A stretch of DNA of 64,000 nt from NCBI GenBank assembly GCA_907164885.2, contig OU015491.1, positions 116,030,288 through 116,094,287 of the forward strand, given 5' to 3'. This document shows positions 45,894 through 59,900 of the stretch, in pieces. The translations under genes were made by a program, and so were the position numbers. The notes under the pieces are model-generated. The model saw only the letters and a list, made by a program, of their open reading frames with translations. It did not search any database and was not told where the DNA came from. Within the stretch, counting starts at the first letter, position 1, and each line of letters opens with the position of its first letter. This DNA comes from Dolomedes plantarius (Eukaryota > Arthropoda > Arachnida > Araneae > Dolomedidae).

Positions 45894-46152
45894 TGTTCAT
45901 GGAGTATGTTCCTGTATTTTCATTTATTCATTTATTTAATATGTTATGATTGTTTGTCCGGTAGATGGCAGCACGATACCGCTGTCTTTATGTTTTGTAA
46001 ACGTTCTAAGATACTTCCGCTGTGGAGTTAGTAGCGTCTGTGTTCTGGCTCTGTGCTGTTTGTACGAAGTTCTTTGTGATGTGTTAATAAAGTATCATAT
46101 AGCCGACCCGTTTGTGCGTCTGGGCTTGAATTTAGTTTTAGTGGAAAGAACA
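45894..46152 (+). repeat. 3' LTR of the BEL/Pao element
   Basis: 259 bp, ending GAAAGAACA where the 5' LTR ends GAAAGAAAA. Confidence 0.9.
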
Positions 46153-46999
46153 ATCCCTAAGAACTGTTTCCTTTGGTATCCTGAAATCAACCAGCTCCAA
46201 AACCAGTGTCAGTTTAAGTTATGTAGCTAAATTGGAAAAATTGAAATTTCCAGTGAACTCCAGAGCCTAATATCGCATACCGTTGTTCCTCTTACCGCCT
46301 ACCAAGCGAAATTAGGAGAACCTGTTAAAAGGCGTTGCTAGAAAAGTCTCTGTTTAATGCACTTTCAAATGGTATAAGTAAAATTAGAATTTGGATGCCC
46401 CTACCTGGTCTTTCACTGGATTCGGATTGTTTGGAGCCAAAGTTTTCGAAGACAATAGCCAAAACTACTTCAGACGCCATATAGTTTCTGTTGTCAGTGA
46501 TAAGAGCGTTGTCGCTATCGTCGCTGTTAGTACAAACTCAGAACTAAGAAGTTACTGCATTTTCTCATGCACAGCGCGAATCATACTTTAGAAATACGAG
46601 TAGGCAATATTAGGCACAGGGGGTATATTTGGGACACCCACCCTACTTAAATTCATACCTATTAACTGTTTCCTTTTACTCGTTGGGCCAGCAAAAGCAC
46701 ATCTATCATATGAAAGAAGAGTGAGAACTTCAGTAAGTCTTTCAGGTATTTCAGATCTCTCTTGACAACTATTCTTTTAATTATACTATTAAAACATTTG
46801 AAAATGGACTCTGATTGCTTCCGAAAGTCTAGAATCTTATTGAGTTTCGGTCACTCAAACTATCCCGTCTTCAGATAACAATGTAAACTTCTGTTTGTAC
46901 CTTCAATCATCTTGGACACTATTTTTTCCATGTGAGGTTCAGTTTATGGAAATGAAAATCGTCGTTTTCTTTAACTGACCTTTTCTCCACTGAATATTA

Positions 47000-47600
47000 A
47001 AATTATCATACGATTAAATGCAAAGGGACGCGCATTTCTTTGTCAACACATTGTAAATTATACACGTTTTGAAATTAAATAATTACAAGATGAAAAGAAC
47101 TTTTTATATACCACGTTTTTAAATTTTCTGTTGAATCATATAAACTTGAGAATTCTATGTATTAATAAATACTTTTTAAAATTTTTTTTGATGAATTATC
47201 CCATCAACTTGACACAAAATGATCAAATGCGTAATAAAGAGGTATTAAACGCGTAAACAATAGTTTAGCTCGGGAATTGCGAACGTGACCTGCGTTTAAC
47301 TTTTCGTTCGCGTCCCTGCCGATAGATGGCTGCACCATTCTACAAAACAATATTAACTGAAAGTGAATTCAATGCTGCTTAAAGATGGCTAAAAATATTA
47401 AAAGAATGCATTGTCATCGTGTTCTCAGCTATTATAAAAGTTTCAAATGTCTAGCTAGTCGGGAAGTTAGTTAAAAATCGATTGCAAGATTTGTACTGGA
47501 CAAACACACAAACAAGAAACTGGACAAACACACAAAAAGAAAGCGAGTGAATAAAAACGTGGTAAAATGCTCATTCTGTAACAGTACTGGTTTTACATGC
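47000..47600. mobile_element. Partial copy of the pogo-like element at 60419
   Basis: The block AACTTTTTATATACCACG...GATGAATTATCCCATCAACTTG (about 47098-47205) and the block AAAGAATGCATTGTCATCGTG (about 47400-47570) match 60840-60960 and 61487-61615 in the same order. The helicase-like stretch of the other copy is absent and pogo TIRs are not recognisable. Confidence 0.5.
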
Positions 47601-47769
47601 GTATATTGTCAGCAGTGAGTTGACAATACATGCGTGACAATACACGCGTGAGATAGAGCGACTCCATTTACATACGTAGTTCAAACATAATATTTTCATT
47701 AGTAAGGTATATTACGATATAAATAAAAAACATAGGACAAATCGAACAAATAATTGCAATGAAAATATC

Positions 47770-47775
47770 TTTATT
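47770..47775 (-). terminator. Polyadenylation signal of copy C
   Basis: AATAAA on the minus strand, about 118 nt after the stop codon. The same position in copy B reads AATAGA. Confidence 0.5.
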
Positions 47776-47892
47776 TCTTTCATAATTTAACAAATTTTCA
47801 ATGATTCAGTCCTGATTAATAAAATTAACACATTATATTTCACATATTTTCACCATCCAGTTTTAAACTCCATATTTTTATCCACAAAAATG

Positions 47893-47919
47893 TCATCCAA
47901 GCAAAGGCATGCAAATGTT
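47893..47919 (-). CDS. Copy C exon 4 (last cysteine and stop)
   Basis: Eight codons plus TGA after acceptor CATTTCAG. It holds the final cysteine; copy B has the matching exon at 20242-20262. Confidence 0.65.
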   Translation of the reverse strand, partial: NICMPLLG

Positions 47920-50900
47920 CTGAAATGAAGATAAAAAAAATATATAATATAATTTAAAGAAAGTTGATAATGTATTTCTTGAACTATCTGAGATTTTATT
48001 TTCATATTAGAATACATTATAAATTATGCTTTAATGTTAACCAGTAAAATTTATTTTTACGAGCATTGAGAATTAAACTTCTGAATGAAAAAAGGCGAAA
48101 ATAAATCAAATTTAAAAAGAACACACTGAATCGCATGAAACATGACCATCATAATGACTTTTTAAAATGATCATAAATTGGTGTATTAGGTCCAGCTAAA
48201 TATAAAAATTTTACTTTTATTGAAACGTTAGACAATTAAAATTTTTCACTCTGAATTTAAAAAATTCTCAATCTTACCTTCTTTTTGTCACACTGCAGAG
48301 GCTCCTTACAATAACAATGTTTGGTGTACATGCCATTCTTCATCTTACTTTTTTCGCTGCACTGTTTATTTTCTGAAAGTCATAAAAGAAAAGGAATGTT
48401 TGACACATAGTTTTTATAATATCACAGAGTCATTTTCTTGTAATAAAATTTCCAATCTATATCGAAACTGAGATTTCAGCCCAGCAACCGAAATTTTTAA
48501 ATTAATAATAGTCAAGAATACATTTTAATGACTGCCATTCCATTCTTAATTATTTGTGATTCAGTCTTAGGTAGGAAACTCAAACATAATAGAGAATGGC
48601 AACGTGCATCTTGATTTATACGACTTCATTCTGACGCTTCATTTTTTAGGCCTGGAAAAATATTTTGACAGAAGATGTTGAGTTTTCCTGTTCATTAACT
48701 TTCTTCATTTCTTCGAGTTACTGATTGAAAATCGGTCATTCTCGATAATTAAAATGTAAAGGAGTATAGAAGCTACTAAGTAATGCTGTAACTTTTGATT
48801 TATATAGTCGATGGAAATCATACGTAATATGTGTCACTGCGAAGAGCAAATAGATTATGATGATGCAAGAATCTATCGTGACTGCTCGGCAGCCATCCAA
48901 ACAATATACCAATTACAATCATACCCATGGTCGATTGTTACAGATAAATCTGAAATTTACTAAGAAGTAAATCTCTCAGTTCTAGACCTAAAGAAATTTT
49001 ATGGATCGAAAAAAAACGACGCAACAAGGCGTTATCCGAATGCGAATAATAGGACGATCGTGACACTGATAAACCTGGGGCTGTGAGTGCCGCTCTGACG
49101 GTTGCTCGTTCCTCACGTTCTTCCGTTTCTCTAGGCTTCCTTCTTGACGCTGTGTTCGGCAATGGTTCACCCATTCCTGCCAACATCGTCTAATAGTAGC
49201 ATCGCTCCTATCCAAATGTAGAGCGATTCGCCGATTAGACCAACCGATTTCTTTGAGCCCAACTACCGATTTTCTCATACGCGCATATTGTTCGCGCATC
49301 AGTATGCGAGGTATTGTTACTGTCTACCTGAGTACAAGGAATGAAATTCGCAAAGAATTTATGACCTGGAATCGAAATTTTTCCTCTTTAATATCCTGCC
49401 AGTTGCACAGTTAAGACGCGCTGCAGCGTCACATGTTCATTGTTTGGCCGCCAAACTTTAAAAATTTTGCATTTTCCGTTTAAACTTGTATGCATATAAA
49501 TTTGTGTCCAATTTGCATTACCCCTTGTTGGTAAGTCGTGTATTTTTTTTTTTTTTTTTTTTTTTGGGGGGGGGGGGGGGGAGGGGGTGTCGTCTAAGAG
49601 TGTAATAATTTAATAGAAATTATATTCAAAACAATTACATTTTTTCAGTTTATGAAACTATTATCAATTTCTATTTAACTAGAGATCATATTATACCTTT
49701 TTGTTACATTTGATTTAACCTACGTCAAAAATGCAATTCAGTTTCCATTTACTTACCTTCATTAACTGAAGGTTTGCACTCTCCTCTACCTTTCGCAGAT
49801 TTTACACAACAACCTGATTTACATTCCATTTTCGGGCCGCATTTTGTGTTACAAATCTAAAAGAAACGGAAGTAAAAATTACAGAATATAATCTGGTTTT
49901 AAACAGGTTTCCACATGTTTTATCTTAAAATACTAGGGGCTTCGCCCCTAGGCTCGCTACGCTCGCTTTTCGTACGGGCCCTTCGGCCCCTAATAAGGCT
50001 TAATCGTAAAAAAATATTTGTTATTGCAATGTGATATTCACGTGTCTGACTATGTTGAAAACATCGATTTTTGACAATTGGTCGAGTTTTTTTTTTTTTT
50101 TTTTTTTTGTATGTGTGTGTGTGTGTGAGTTTCTTATACTTTGAACCTTCCTCTTTCCAAAACTGTTTTTTTTTTCTCTGCGTGATTTAGAAGAAATTTT
50201 ATAGCCATTGTAAAACATATCGTTTTATTCAAAATCAAACAGGAGGTAAAACTTCGTAACCGGAAATTTTCCTAAAATTGCAAAATTTTGCTCATTTTCA
50301 GCACTTAAATTTATTTTTTTTTCTAATATGAAGTTTCAATATTTTTTTCCAACATCCTTAATACTTTTTGGCAGTTATATTATTAGTTTATTTTTGAAAA
50401 ACTGGCGACAAATCAATTCTTGCGATTGCTTGTTTACATCGGCACGCTGATATTTCACTCTCTTTGCTTTTGCTTTTTTCTAATATAAAATACTGTTTTT
50501 TGCTTCAAAATAATTTTAAATTTATAAAAAACATCGTAACGAATGGGTCGCTGCAAAAATTATCGCTCTAAAAGGCGAGCATTTACTGGAAATCAATACA
50601 GCATTCCGTAGAGACATGCAACTGTTGCAGATGATTGCAGTAAAGCAAAAACTGCTAGTTTCTCGATACTCGAGGGAAATAAAGATGTTTCTTGATGAAA
50701 ATTCAAACAGTACTGAACTTTGCGGAAACCGAATAATGTATATTGTGATTTTAGGGTCTGTATTTCCTATATTTTATAAGTATTAGTAAAATTTTAAGTT
50801 GTTTATGCTTATAATTCATTATTTAACCAAAAAAGTGTAAGAAATGTACAGAATAGAATCAGACAGAATGTTACAGAGCAACACATTGCTATGGGGCAAC

Positions 50901-53900
50901 ACATTGCTAATGTGTTGCTCCATAGCAATGAGTTAGCAATAGTTGTTAGAACCCCATCACTTCCAATTCCTATTCAGAGCAAAAAGAAAATTAAAAATAA
51001 CAAAAAGCCCAAATTAAACACAGAAAAGATCTGAATGGGGGAATTAAATAAACAAAAGGATAGGAAAGCCAAAATTTAAAAATAAAAGCCCCTACGGAGT
51101 TCAAGGGAATATCCAAAAGTGATACTTGTGAATATTTCCCTGAACTCAAAAATATAACAAAATACAAAAACTCGAGAGAATGGGTGGAAAGAGACGGTGC
51201 ATATACATATATGACGTACAGTCACATAGTATCAGTTCAACATTACATATACATCATGTAAAAAAAATCAATTACAAAATTTAAATTCCTACAATATTTT
51301 CTTAAAAACAATATTCCCAACTTTTTTCTCATTCCTGATAAAAACTTTAATATTTTCCCTCGATATACATCTGGACAAAGCAACATACAATTGCCCATGG
51401 GAACATATCAGACGCTCTATGTAAATACCTACGCGTACAAAAGTCTGCCCTTGTGACTTGTTAATCTTTAACGCATATGCAAGACGAACAGGGAACTGCC
51501 TACGATATAACACGAAGGGTAAATGGTAATGACCAGTTGCTGTGTTCAGTTGAATTCTCGGTATATCTCCTACGGCGCCTTTTCGATGACGGCGCCTTTC
51601 TGTGAAGATTATAACTGCCAGTTATAGTCTTGACAGTCAAAACCCAACACCCAATCCGCCTTACCAAGAGACGAGTACCATTGCAGAGTCCATCAGCTAT
51701 TGACAAATTCCTAATAAGCATAACGATGCAGCCAACTTTTAACTTAAGCTTGTGAGGTGGCATTCCAGAAGGCGTGAGAGCATTCAGATACTCGTCAGCA
51801 TGCCTGAGAGTTGCTTCCACTTCTCTTGCATCACTCTTGTCAATTCCACAAAGTGTTGCCTTGTCAATGCTGTAGGTTACCATTTCTTATCGAGGTATTC
51901 TGGACAATATTTTTTCATTTATTCGATTGACTTCATCGATGTGTGGTGATAAAATCATTCTGGAGAGTAGATCAGTTGAAGCATCAGAAACATCTTCGAA
52001 AAACCAATGAGTCATGTCTTCACGGTGAAAAGCAGAATTTGCAACCACAAGTTCCTCAAAGTCTCCATTACGAAATTGTAAAAGCCAGTCTCAGAAATCT
52101 GCTGCCCCTCTGTCTGATTTCTAAATGGGGAATCTCGAATACTGGCCACAAGTAAGATGATTTCACACACTCATTGACAATTTGTTTTCTACTTGCTTTC
52201 TTCACAACTGGCAGCACTTGTCGGAAGTCTCCTCCAATAATGAATGTCTTTTCACCAAAAGCTATATTGTTGTTCATGATGTCATGAAGTGTACGATCAA
52301 TAACCTCAAGAGCTTTTCTGGGTATCTTGCTTGCTTCATCCCATATCACAACATCGACCTCTTGTAGACGGAGCTTTTCCCGAGTCTTCAAAAAGCAAAT
52401 TCCTTCCTCATTCAGTTCAATAGCTACGTTGAAAAAACGATGAGATGTTGTTACACATGGCAGGAGTATTGAAGCAATTCCAATCCAAGCAACACATGCA
52501 GTTTTTTCTTCATCGCTAGTAGTCTGTGATAGATTCCATTGCACATAAATGTTTTTGCACTGCCACCCGGCCCATCAATAAAAAAGCACTGAACATGATC
52601 CTTAGAAGTACCAAAAATCGATTATTCTTTCATACACTGTGAGCTGGTCAACGTTTTTACACTGTGAGCTGGTCAACGTTTAACTTTTCTACAATATTGT
52701 TGCATGCTTCTAAATGCTGTTGGACATCTACTTTATGCACTGGAAGGTTCAATAGATTTGGCTCTGGAAATCAAAAATCTTTGCATGTCCTATTTTCCAT
52801 ATTTAGCTGTGCTTCAATCTCGCAAAGGGCATCGTAGGTGGTAGTATCACGTTCAGCCATATGTTCTTAAAACTTTTCCCACAATTGCACAGCATCAGAT
52901 GGTTCTTCCCCAATACGGTAGTAGACAAAGAATCGTCTAAATTGGGCGGGCATCAGTGTGGTTGCGGCTTCCTCCAGCACGGCATTTGCTTCTTCACTGC
53001 TCTCGGTTATTCCCATTGTAATTGCTGCTTCTCTGTATGTTCTGTAGAAGACTCCTTCGTGTTTTCTGATATTCTGATAACAAGTAGCACCCGAAATCCT
53101 GTTGAGAATGAGTTTTAAGAAAAATCTTTCGGCGAAACATTAACAATGCGACTCACAACTTTAGCGGCTTTCTTTCGTGGTATCCACTTTTTGGATGTTA
53201 CATTCCAGGAATAGCTTTCAGGTAGGTTCCCATATTTTATGGCTGCCAAATCATGCTTGTTTAGGTCGAACCATCCAAGGAACATGGTCTCACAGTCTTT
53301 TTCCAAAGCCTTTTCTTCGTGTCCTTCTTCGAATGTTACATACTGCTGACCATCCAGATGAACGGGAAGCCTTACAACAGTGTGGCTCCTGTTGTGTAAG
53401 GGGATTGTGTTCAGCCTCCATGCTGCTTCCATTGGGAAAACATAGCGGCTATCAATGTACTTCTCCACCTCATCTGTTTCATGATGATTCATTTCCATCC
53501 TCGCATGATCATGTCCTTTGTGTATATACTTGTGAATATACTTCAGAGCCATTTCTGAGGAACAGTACTCAACATTAATATGACAATCAAACTTCTTCAG
53601 GAGATGAGGATTATAAGGCGCCACCATACGAATATCAACATAGTGGATTTTACTTCCGAATTTGTAATGATAGGAATGAAGCTTGTCTACGTTATCCCGC
53701 GTTCTATACTTAGGAAATCCATCTCTGGCCATGTCTGTTTCAGTGCAAAGTTTTTGGGGAAACTTCTTCGAACATTCCTGCTTTTCCTTATCCCAACACA
53801 ATTGCCCATCTACATGAGGTCCATGCCAAATGTGTCGCAGTTGATACTAGCGTAAAGATGAACCTTCATGTGATAATTCTGCCGTGATGAATCGATCCAC

Positions 53901-56900
53901 TTGTTTGGGTTCCAGGAGTTCACGGTCCGTTCTGAACGCTGCTAAGATATGAGCATAAGGAAATCCACGTTTCTGGAACTCAGTGGTGTAGACATATGCA
54001 ACAATTATCCCAAATACCTGCCTCTCCACCAAATCTTTGATAAGTTCATTTACTTTGGCCTGGAACACATCTGTTACTATCATGGGAATGTCATTAGCAG
54101 TGGTGCCTTTACAAAAATAATTTTCAAGGTCTTGGTTATCTCTGGCCATCTTGGATTACACGTCATAGTGATGAAAAAGTCTGGCCTTCCTACTTTGCGA
54201 CAAATTACCATTGAATCCTGATACAACTGTTGCAAACACCTTGGAGAATCAATATATGTAGCAGGTATAATTATAGCTGTACCAAGACGGACACGATTTG
54301 CTTCATTCAAATTTTTATTCTCCACGCGGTCAACTATCCCTTGGAAACATTATGTACGCAACGCTCGTGGATTATGTCGAATGAATTCCAACCGTTGACG
54401 TTCGACCATGATGTAACAATTTATAACATACTGCTGCGTCAGTCAAGAGAGGATTGAAAGGTTTGCTGGGGCGCAAGGCCAGTCGATGACCGTAATACTG
54501 CACAGGTGTTATCTTTTTACCTTGTTTGGTCACCATGTTGAATGTCCGTCCGAGGTCACCATGCGGAAACAAAGGTGGAAATGTCATTGGGTCAGAATGC
54601 TGCTAGGTCTGAGATAATATTGTCGTTTCACGTCCATCCTCCTGCCTGGGATGCACTTTGAGCTGTACACTTGGAACACAACCGTCTTTAGAAACGATAA
54701 TGATAGCCACTTCTGAAGATGTGGGCTTGTTGTAGGTTCGCTTGTCATCAAATTCATATTTAACAAAGTTCAGAAAAATATTTTCTCCAGAAATCGTCAT
54801 CTCATACAGCATTTTGTATTTCTGTGCATAAGGATTAATGTTACGTAACAACTGTTCCAGGCGAAGATTCAGTTCATGGTTCTCCAAATTTATGCGCATC
54901 TTTGCTGCTTCCTCCAAATCATCATATAGGTAGATCTGACCATTCCTTGGATTTTTACCGCTCACATTGGCAAGAGAAATGGTTGCATGATGATAAACTT
55001 GTCCTAGGATTTTTATCAGTGGAGGACCTCTTCCCATGATATCTTCAATATGGGCACCAAAAGTAGCAAATGCAAAGGATGAATTGTAGCCTCGAATATG
55101 CTGTCTGAAGTGTTTGCCTTCTTCACTATGAGATGTCAACAAATGCTGAAGATCAGGTGGATAATTATTTAGGGGAGGAATTATTATCTGTCCATTGTTG
55201 CAAAAAATATGAACACTTCTTCCCTTCTGCTCACGGAAGCGAACAGCTCCGCAATCAGCACGCTCTACATCTAAATCTCCCAATTTATACTTTTCAACGT
55301 TTAGATAGCCACCACTTGATATGTCACCTGACAATTCCAATCTCTGCTTTGTTTTATTTCTAATATTGGATTTCTTCTCAATTGTTTCATGATCACGATT
55401 CTCACCTGTTTTCTGCAATTCTAGAAGTGAAGACACGGGCAACAAGGCATCGTAATGACCTTTATCAAAGTTTCCACGAAAAACAATACTGATTACCTTT
55501 TCAGATGTTTCAGATCCGGTTATTTCAGGAGCCTGCTGACAATTCTCTCTGAAATAAACTTCAATAGTTATGTTATGCATTTTTAAAATTGCAAGAATTT
55601 CGATCGCCCCATGTATGTGCCATGTTTATTCATTGTACTTTCATAATCTGTTGCTGGTATTACCTGTTGGGAAACCTCCCTCAAATACCCTCTCAGGAAT
55701 ACTTCAAATTCAACCCAATGTGACAACACAAAACTTACAGCATCTTTACTAATTTTGGCATGTTCATTACTGTTCCTATACAAACAAACAGAAATAGCAC
55801 TAAAAAGACAACTACCATCACCTATCACTTCAAAAACACTGAATTCTTGGTTCCATATTTAAAAATATTCATTTCCATATTCGGATCAAAATAAATACAA
55901 GCACTACCTTTTCCTCCAATACTTCTTGCTGATCACAGGACCCTTCTTCTTCAACATGTAATTTACTTCTCTTTGCAGCTCGACTCACTTTTATTCTTTC
56001 TTTAGACATGTTTTCTGTCTTGTCTCATCTGCGCTTTTTTGGAAGTCGAATCTCTGACATGTTTTCTGTCCTGTTTGCTGCACGCTTGTTTTCAAGTCGA
56101 ATCTGTGACATATTTTCTCTTCTATCAGACATGCATTTTTTTGTGCAATCGTTTTTCTGACATATTTTCTGAACTGTTGGCAGGACGTTTGTGTTCCAAT
56201 TCTTCTTCAAGTCCTACTGTTTCAAAGTGTTTATTTAACTGTGCTTCAGTTTGCACTTCATGTCTTGTTGAAACTTCCTCTTTACCTTGCCTTTCTCTTC
56301 GTTCCCTCTGTGCCTGAGCACTTCGTCTTCTTTCTTTATCACCAGTTATACCGCGCTTTCTTTTAGGCATTTTTTTCAATACACGTCTTATAGTAGCAAA
56401 TTTAAAAAATCAATGCTGTACTAAAAACGGATAAAAGAATATAATATAAACTGAAAGCAAGAAATACTGAATATAATGTATTATAAAAGGAATATAATAT
56501 AAACTGAAAACAAGAAAAATTAATATAAAAGATTAAGATTTAGAATAAAAATTCAATGCTGTATTAAACAAGAAATAAAATATAAAAGTTAAGCTGTAGT
56601 AAATTAATTAATTAGTAATATATAAATCAATAAATAAATTAATTAATATAAAGATATGTATTATAAATATAATATAAATTTCAAACGCTTCTTGAAGTCA
56701 AGTAACTTTCAAGAACAGCAAAACAGTGTTTGAGAGTTTTAACCTTTGTTAAGCTGTAGTAAATTAATTAAATAGTAATATATAAATCAATATATAAATT
56801 AAATAATATAAGGATATGTATTGTAAATATAATATAAATTTCAAACGTTTCTTGAAGTCAGGTAACTTTCAAGAACAGCAAAACAATGTTTGAGAGTTTA

Positions 56901-59900
56901 ACCTCTGTTGTCACTCTCTGCTTCTCTTTAGAGTCAAAAAAATTTCAAGAATTCAGTATAAAAATAACGCTTGCGCATGAAGTATTTATTTTGATAAAGA
57001 TACATTTCCCTTTGGAAAAAAATAATAAACTGAACAAATGAACTTCTAAAATGAAAATGGCAACAAAGATCGTTTTAAATTATTTTTACATCTTTCCTCT
57101 GTTAGGACTAATAGCGAGATACTTAGGGGTGATTCTCGGGCAATGTAACAGCTTCCATTCATTTACTGTTGTCACCCGTATGCGAAGGGCTTTTCATCAG
57201 TGTTGAATTATCAGGTTTAAAATTCAATTAAAAATCGAAATTTTAAGATAGAGACTTGAAATGAGGTTTATATGAATAAGAAATCTTTCAGCTTCCAAAT
57301 GATGTAAATATTTTCTTTGTAAGATAAAAACTCGAGGAGCATCGATATTACATCCACATATGGGACGATATTTCTTGAAAAACTGTGTTTCATTTTTTGA
57401 TGAAATATTAGTCTGTTTTAAAATACTTTTAAACAAATGAGGTTTAGTTTGGAAGAGAAATGTCTGTAGTCTTAGATTGTAAAAAGATCAAAATTCTACG
57501 ATCATTTTTTGGCGAGTTATCGTAATCTGAAGATGAAAAAGTCAATATTTCCCCCAAAACATAAAATAAAAAGAACAACTTAAAGTCCGACGAAGATGAG
57601 ACATGTCTTACTTTGGTCCCCCCCCCCCGTTTTCGGCATCCATTGGTATCGATCTCGATCCCATACCCCCAGCGGTTTCGGAGGAGATAGCGTGACAAGC
57701 TTTTGACAGCGTCAGCAGGAGTTACTTTTTTTTAGAATAGAGAGATAGCAAGTCAGTTGTCTTACACCATGTACATTTTACTCAGACATACCATATGCCA
57801 TGCCATAGGTTCTACCAACCGTAAGAAATCATAAGGTACAGGACTAGTCGTTGTCTAGTCTCTTGTAGTTCTTATCAAAAAATTTGCTGGTATCTTGTGG
57901 AAGGAAATAGTTACGTAATTAGTACTTTACGTATCAATTCCCATATACATTTTCATATGCTATTACAAAACTTCAAAAAGATTTTTATCCTTCTTCTAAA
58001 ACGTAACAAGCAGATCTGACACTAAAGTCTATTGATTTCTTTATTTAGTGCTAAACACCAGGCTATAACTCTTAAATGTCAATAAAGAATTGGAGATAAA
58101 ATTATGCATTTTTTTACAAACATTCATTCAAAGATTTGAATAAATTTTTACAGACATTTATTCAAAGATATTTAACCTATCCTATTACATGTTTACACTT
58201 CCATCTTCTGAAAAAGGGTTGTTAAATTTTTCAAACTTTGAACGTGTCTGATTGCTTTGGGAATTTAGAAATCTAGCATTAATAAAACATTTCCATATGA
58301 ACGTATTTTTATTATTTACTTGAATATTTTCATAAAAATTAAGTTTCAAGAACTTTATAATAATGTTTTGGCAACTTTTTTTAATGTCTATAAAGAATTG
58401 GACATAGAAGTTATATATACTATATATTTTTTTTATTTTTGCAGACATTCATTCAAATATTTGATTAAATTTTTACAGACATTAAAGATTTTTGACCCAT
58501 TATCCTATTACATGCGTGAGGATCACACTGAAATTTTTGAGATACAGCTAAATGGTATAAGTTACCAACTCTTAGGAGTGTTCAAAGTAGTTTCCCCCAA
58601 GATCGATACACTTTTCTTGGAGAATTTTACAAAAAATTAATGCCTCAAGCCATCCATTTCTTGGAATAGATGAAAATATGCTTTTATAGCCTCATCAGTC
58701 TCATCTTCGGGATGAAAACGACACCCACGTAATTTTTTTTAGAATAAAAAGTAGTCAAAAGTCACACATATCATGATCAGGAGAGTAGGGTGATGTTCCA
58801 TCACTTTAATGGAGGTTTTTTTCCCAAGAAATTCGACAGTAATCCTTGCTATATGAGAAGAGGAATTGTCATGGTGAAGCATGAGTCCCCTAACATTCAC
58901 CTCTTAAAGAATTTCTGAAAGACAGTGGTGTAGCAGTTACCTGTAACTGTCTTCTGTCCCTCTAGCTTTATGGCTTTTACCAACTCTGTACTTCTGAAGG
59001 ACACGCCATACATTCCTTTTATCATTGCTCATTTTCTTTTCATCTTTGTTGGTTTGGGGTCATCTTCAAAACCCCAAACTTTACTTTTTTGACGTGTTGG
59101 AACGTCCAAATAATGTATGTACGTCTCATCACTAGTTATGATTTTAGAAATCATACCCCACCATCATTATGTATTTTTAGGGTTTCTTTACTGATTCTGA
59201 CACGCTTCGCTTTTTGGTGTTCTGTTAAACTTTGGGGGACCCAACGACAAACTAACTTTTTCATATCCAGTTCTTCATGAATAATTTTATGTATAGCTGC
59301 GGATCCAATGCAAATTTCCTTCTGTATCGTTTGGTAAGTACAGCGATCATCATCGATTAATATTTTTTGTACAGCTGGCATGTTTTCTTGGACTACAGTT
59401 GATAAAAGTCTTCTTGTATGTACTTCATCTAGGAGAGAATTTCGATCTCTTCTAAATTCTGTAAACCCCCTGAGTACAGTGGCCCGAGATGGAGCTTCAT
59501 TTCCATATGCCGATTGTAGACGTTGAAGGCATTCTTCTTGATTTAGCCCCACTTTAAAATCATAGAAAACACACTCGTGTCAACTCCATTTTCTCTTCTT
59601 TCAAAATTTATTCCACGACAGCTAAATTGCAATTGTTGCAGCAAATTATCGTCTGAAGTCATAAAAGAGTTCAAATTTAAATATCCGACCAATAATTTAT
59701 TTTTGGTGCATAGCCCCTGTTTCAAAAATTTTAGTGTTAGGGCCTGTTCACATAGGAGTCCATTGCGTTGCGTTAAGGAAAAGATGACGTTGAGACGAAA
59801 AGAAACCAATCATATGCCTCCAAACGATTAGCAATGAAATTTTTAACGCCTATGATTTGTTTATTTTCGTCTCAACGTCATCTTTTCCTTATCGCAACGC

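Larger units (their letters stand above)
40352..46152 (+). mobile_element. BEL/Pao LTR retrotransposon
   Basis: A 5801-bp element has 259-bp LTRs (40352-40610 and 45894-46152) and a perfect 5-bp target duplication ATCCC (40347-40351, 46153-46157). LTRs appear identical except the last dinucleotide. A primer-binding site TGGAGGCACCGGCGAGAT starts at 40613. One long gag-pol frame in the order Gag, protease, RT, RNase H, integrase identifies BEL/Pao. Two nonsense codons interrupt it. Confidence 0.92.
40256..46645. mobile_element. Candidate TIR element hosting the BEL insertion
   Basis: The left end TAGGGTAGGTGTGCCAAATA with CGCCTACTC, and the right end read on the other strand (TAGGGTGGGTGTCCCAAATA then, further in, ATTGCCTACTCG), are similar. 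Removing the BEL/Pao element leaves about 590 bp, MITE-sized. Superfamily not assigned. Confidence 0.4.
49933..57745 (-). mobile_element. Long Helitron with RepHel remnants, inserted in copy C intron 1
   Basis: On the minus strand it begins TCTCTCTATTCTAAAA after A (57746). It ends in hairpin CTAGGGGC-GAA-GCCCCTAG with final CTAG at 49936-49933, followed by T: the TC...CTAG, A|T-inserting structure of Helitrons. Length 7813 bp. Inside is a degraded Rep-helicase with an OTU domain. Copy B intron (about 21965-21997) is continuous across the same site, confirming both boundaries. 7071-7689 is its short derivative. Confidence 0.88.

Noticed and set aside
45946..46230. 94-codon frame also seen at 40404-40637
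   Set aside because: Present twice because it lies in both BEL LTRs; non-coding.
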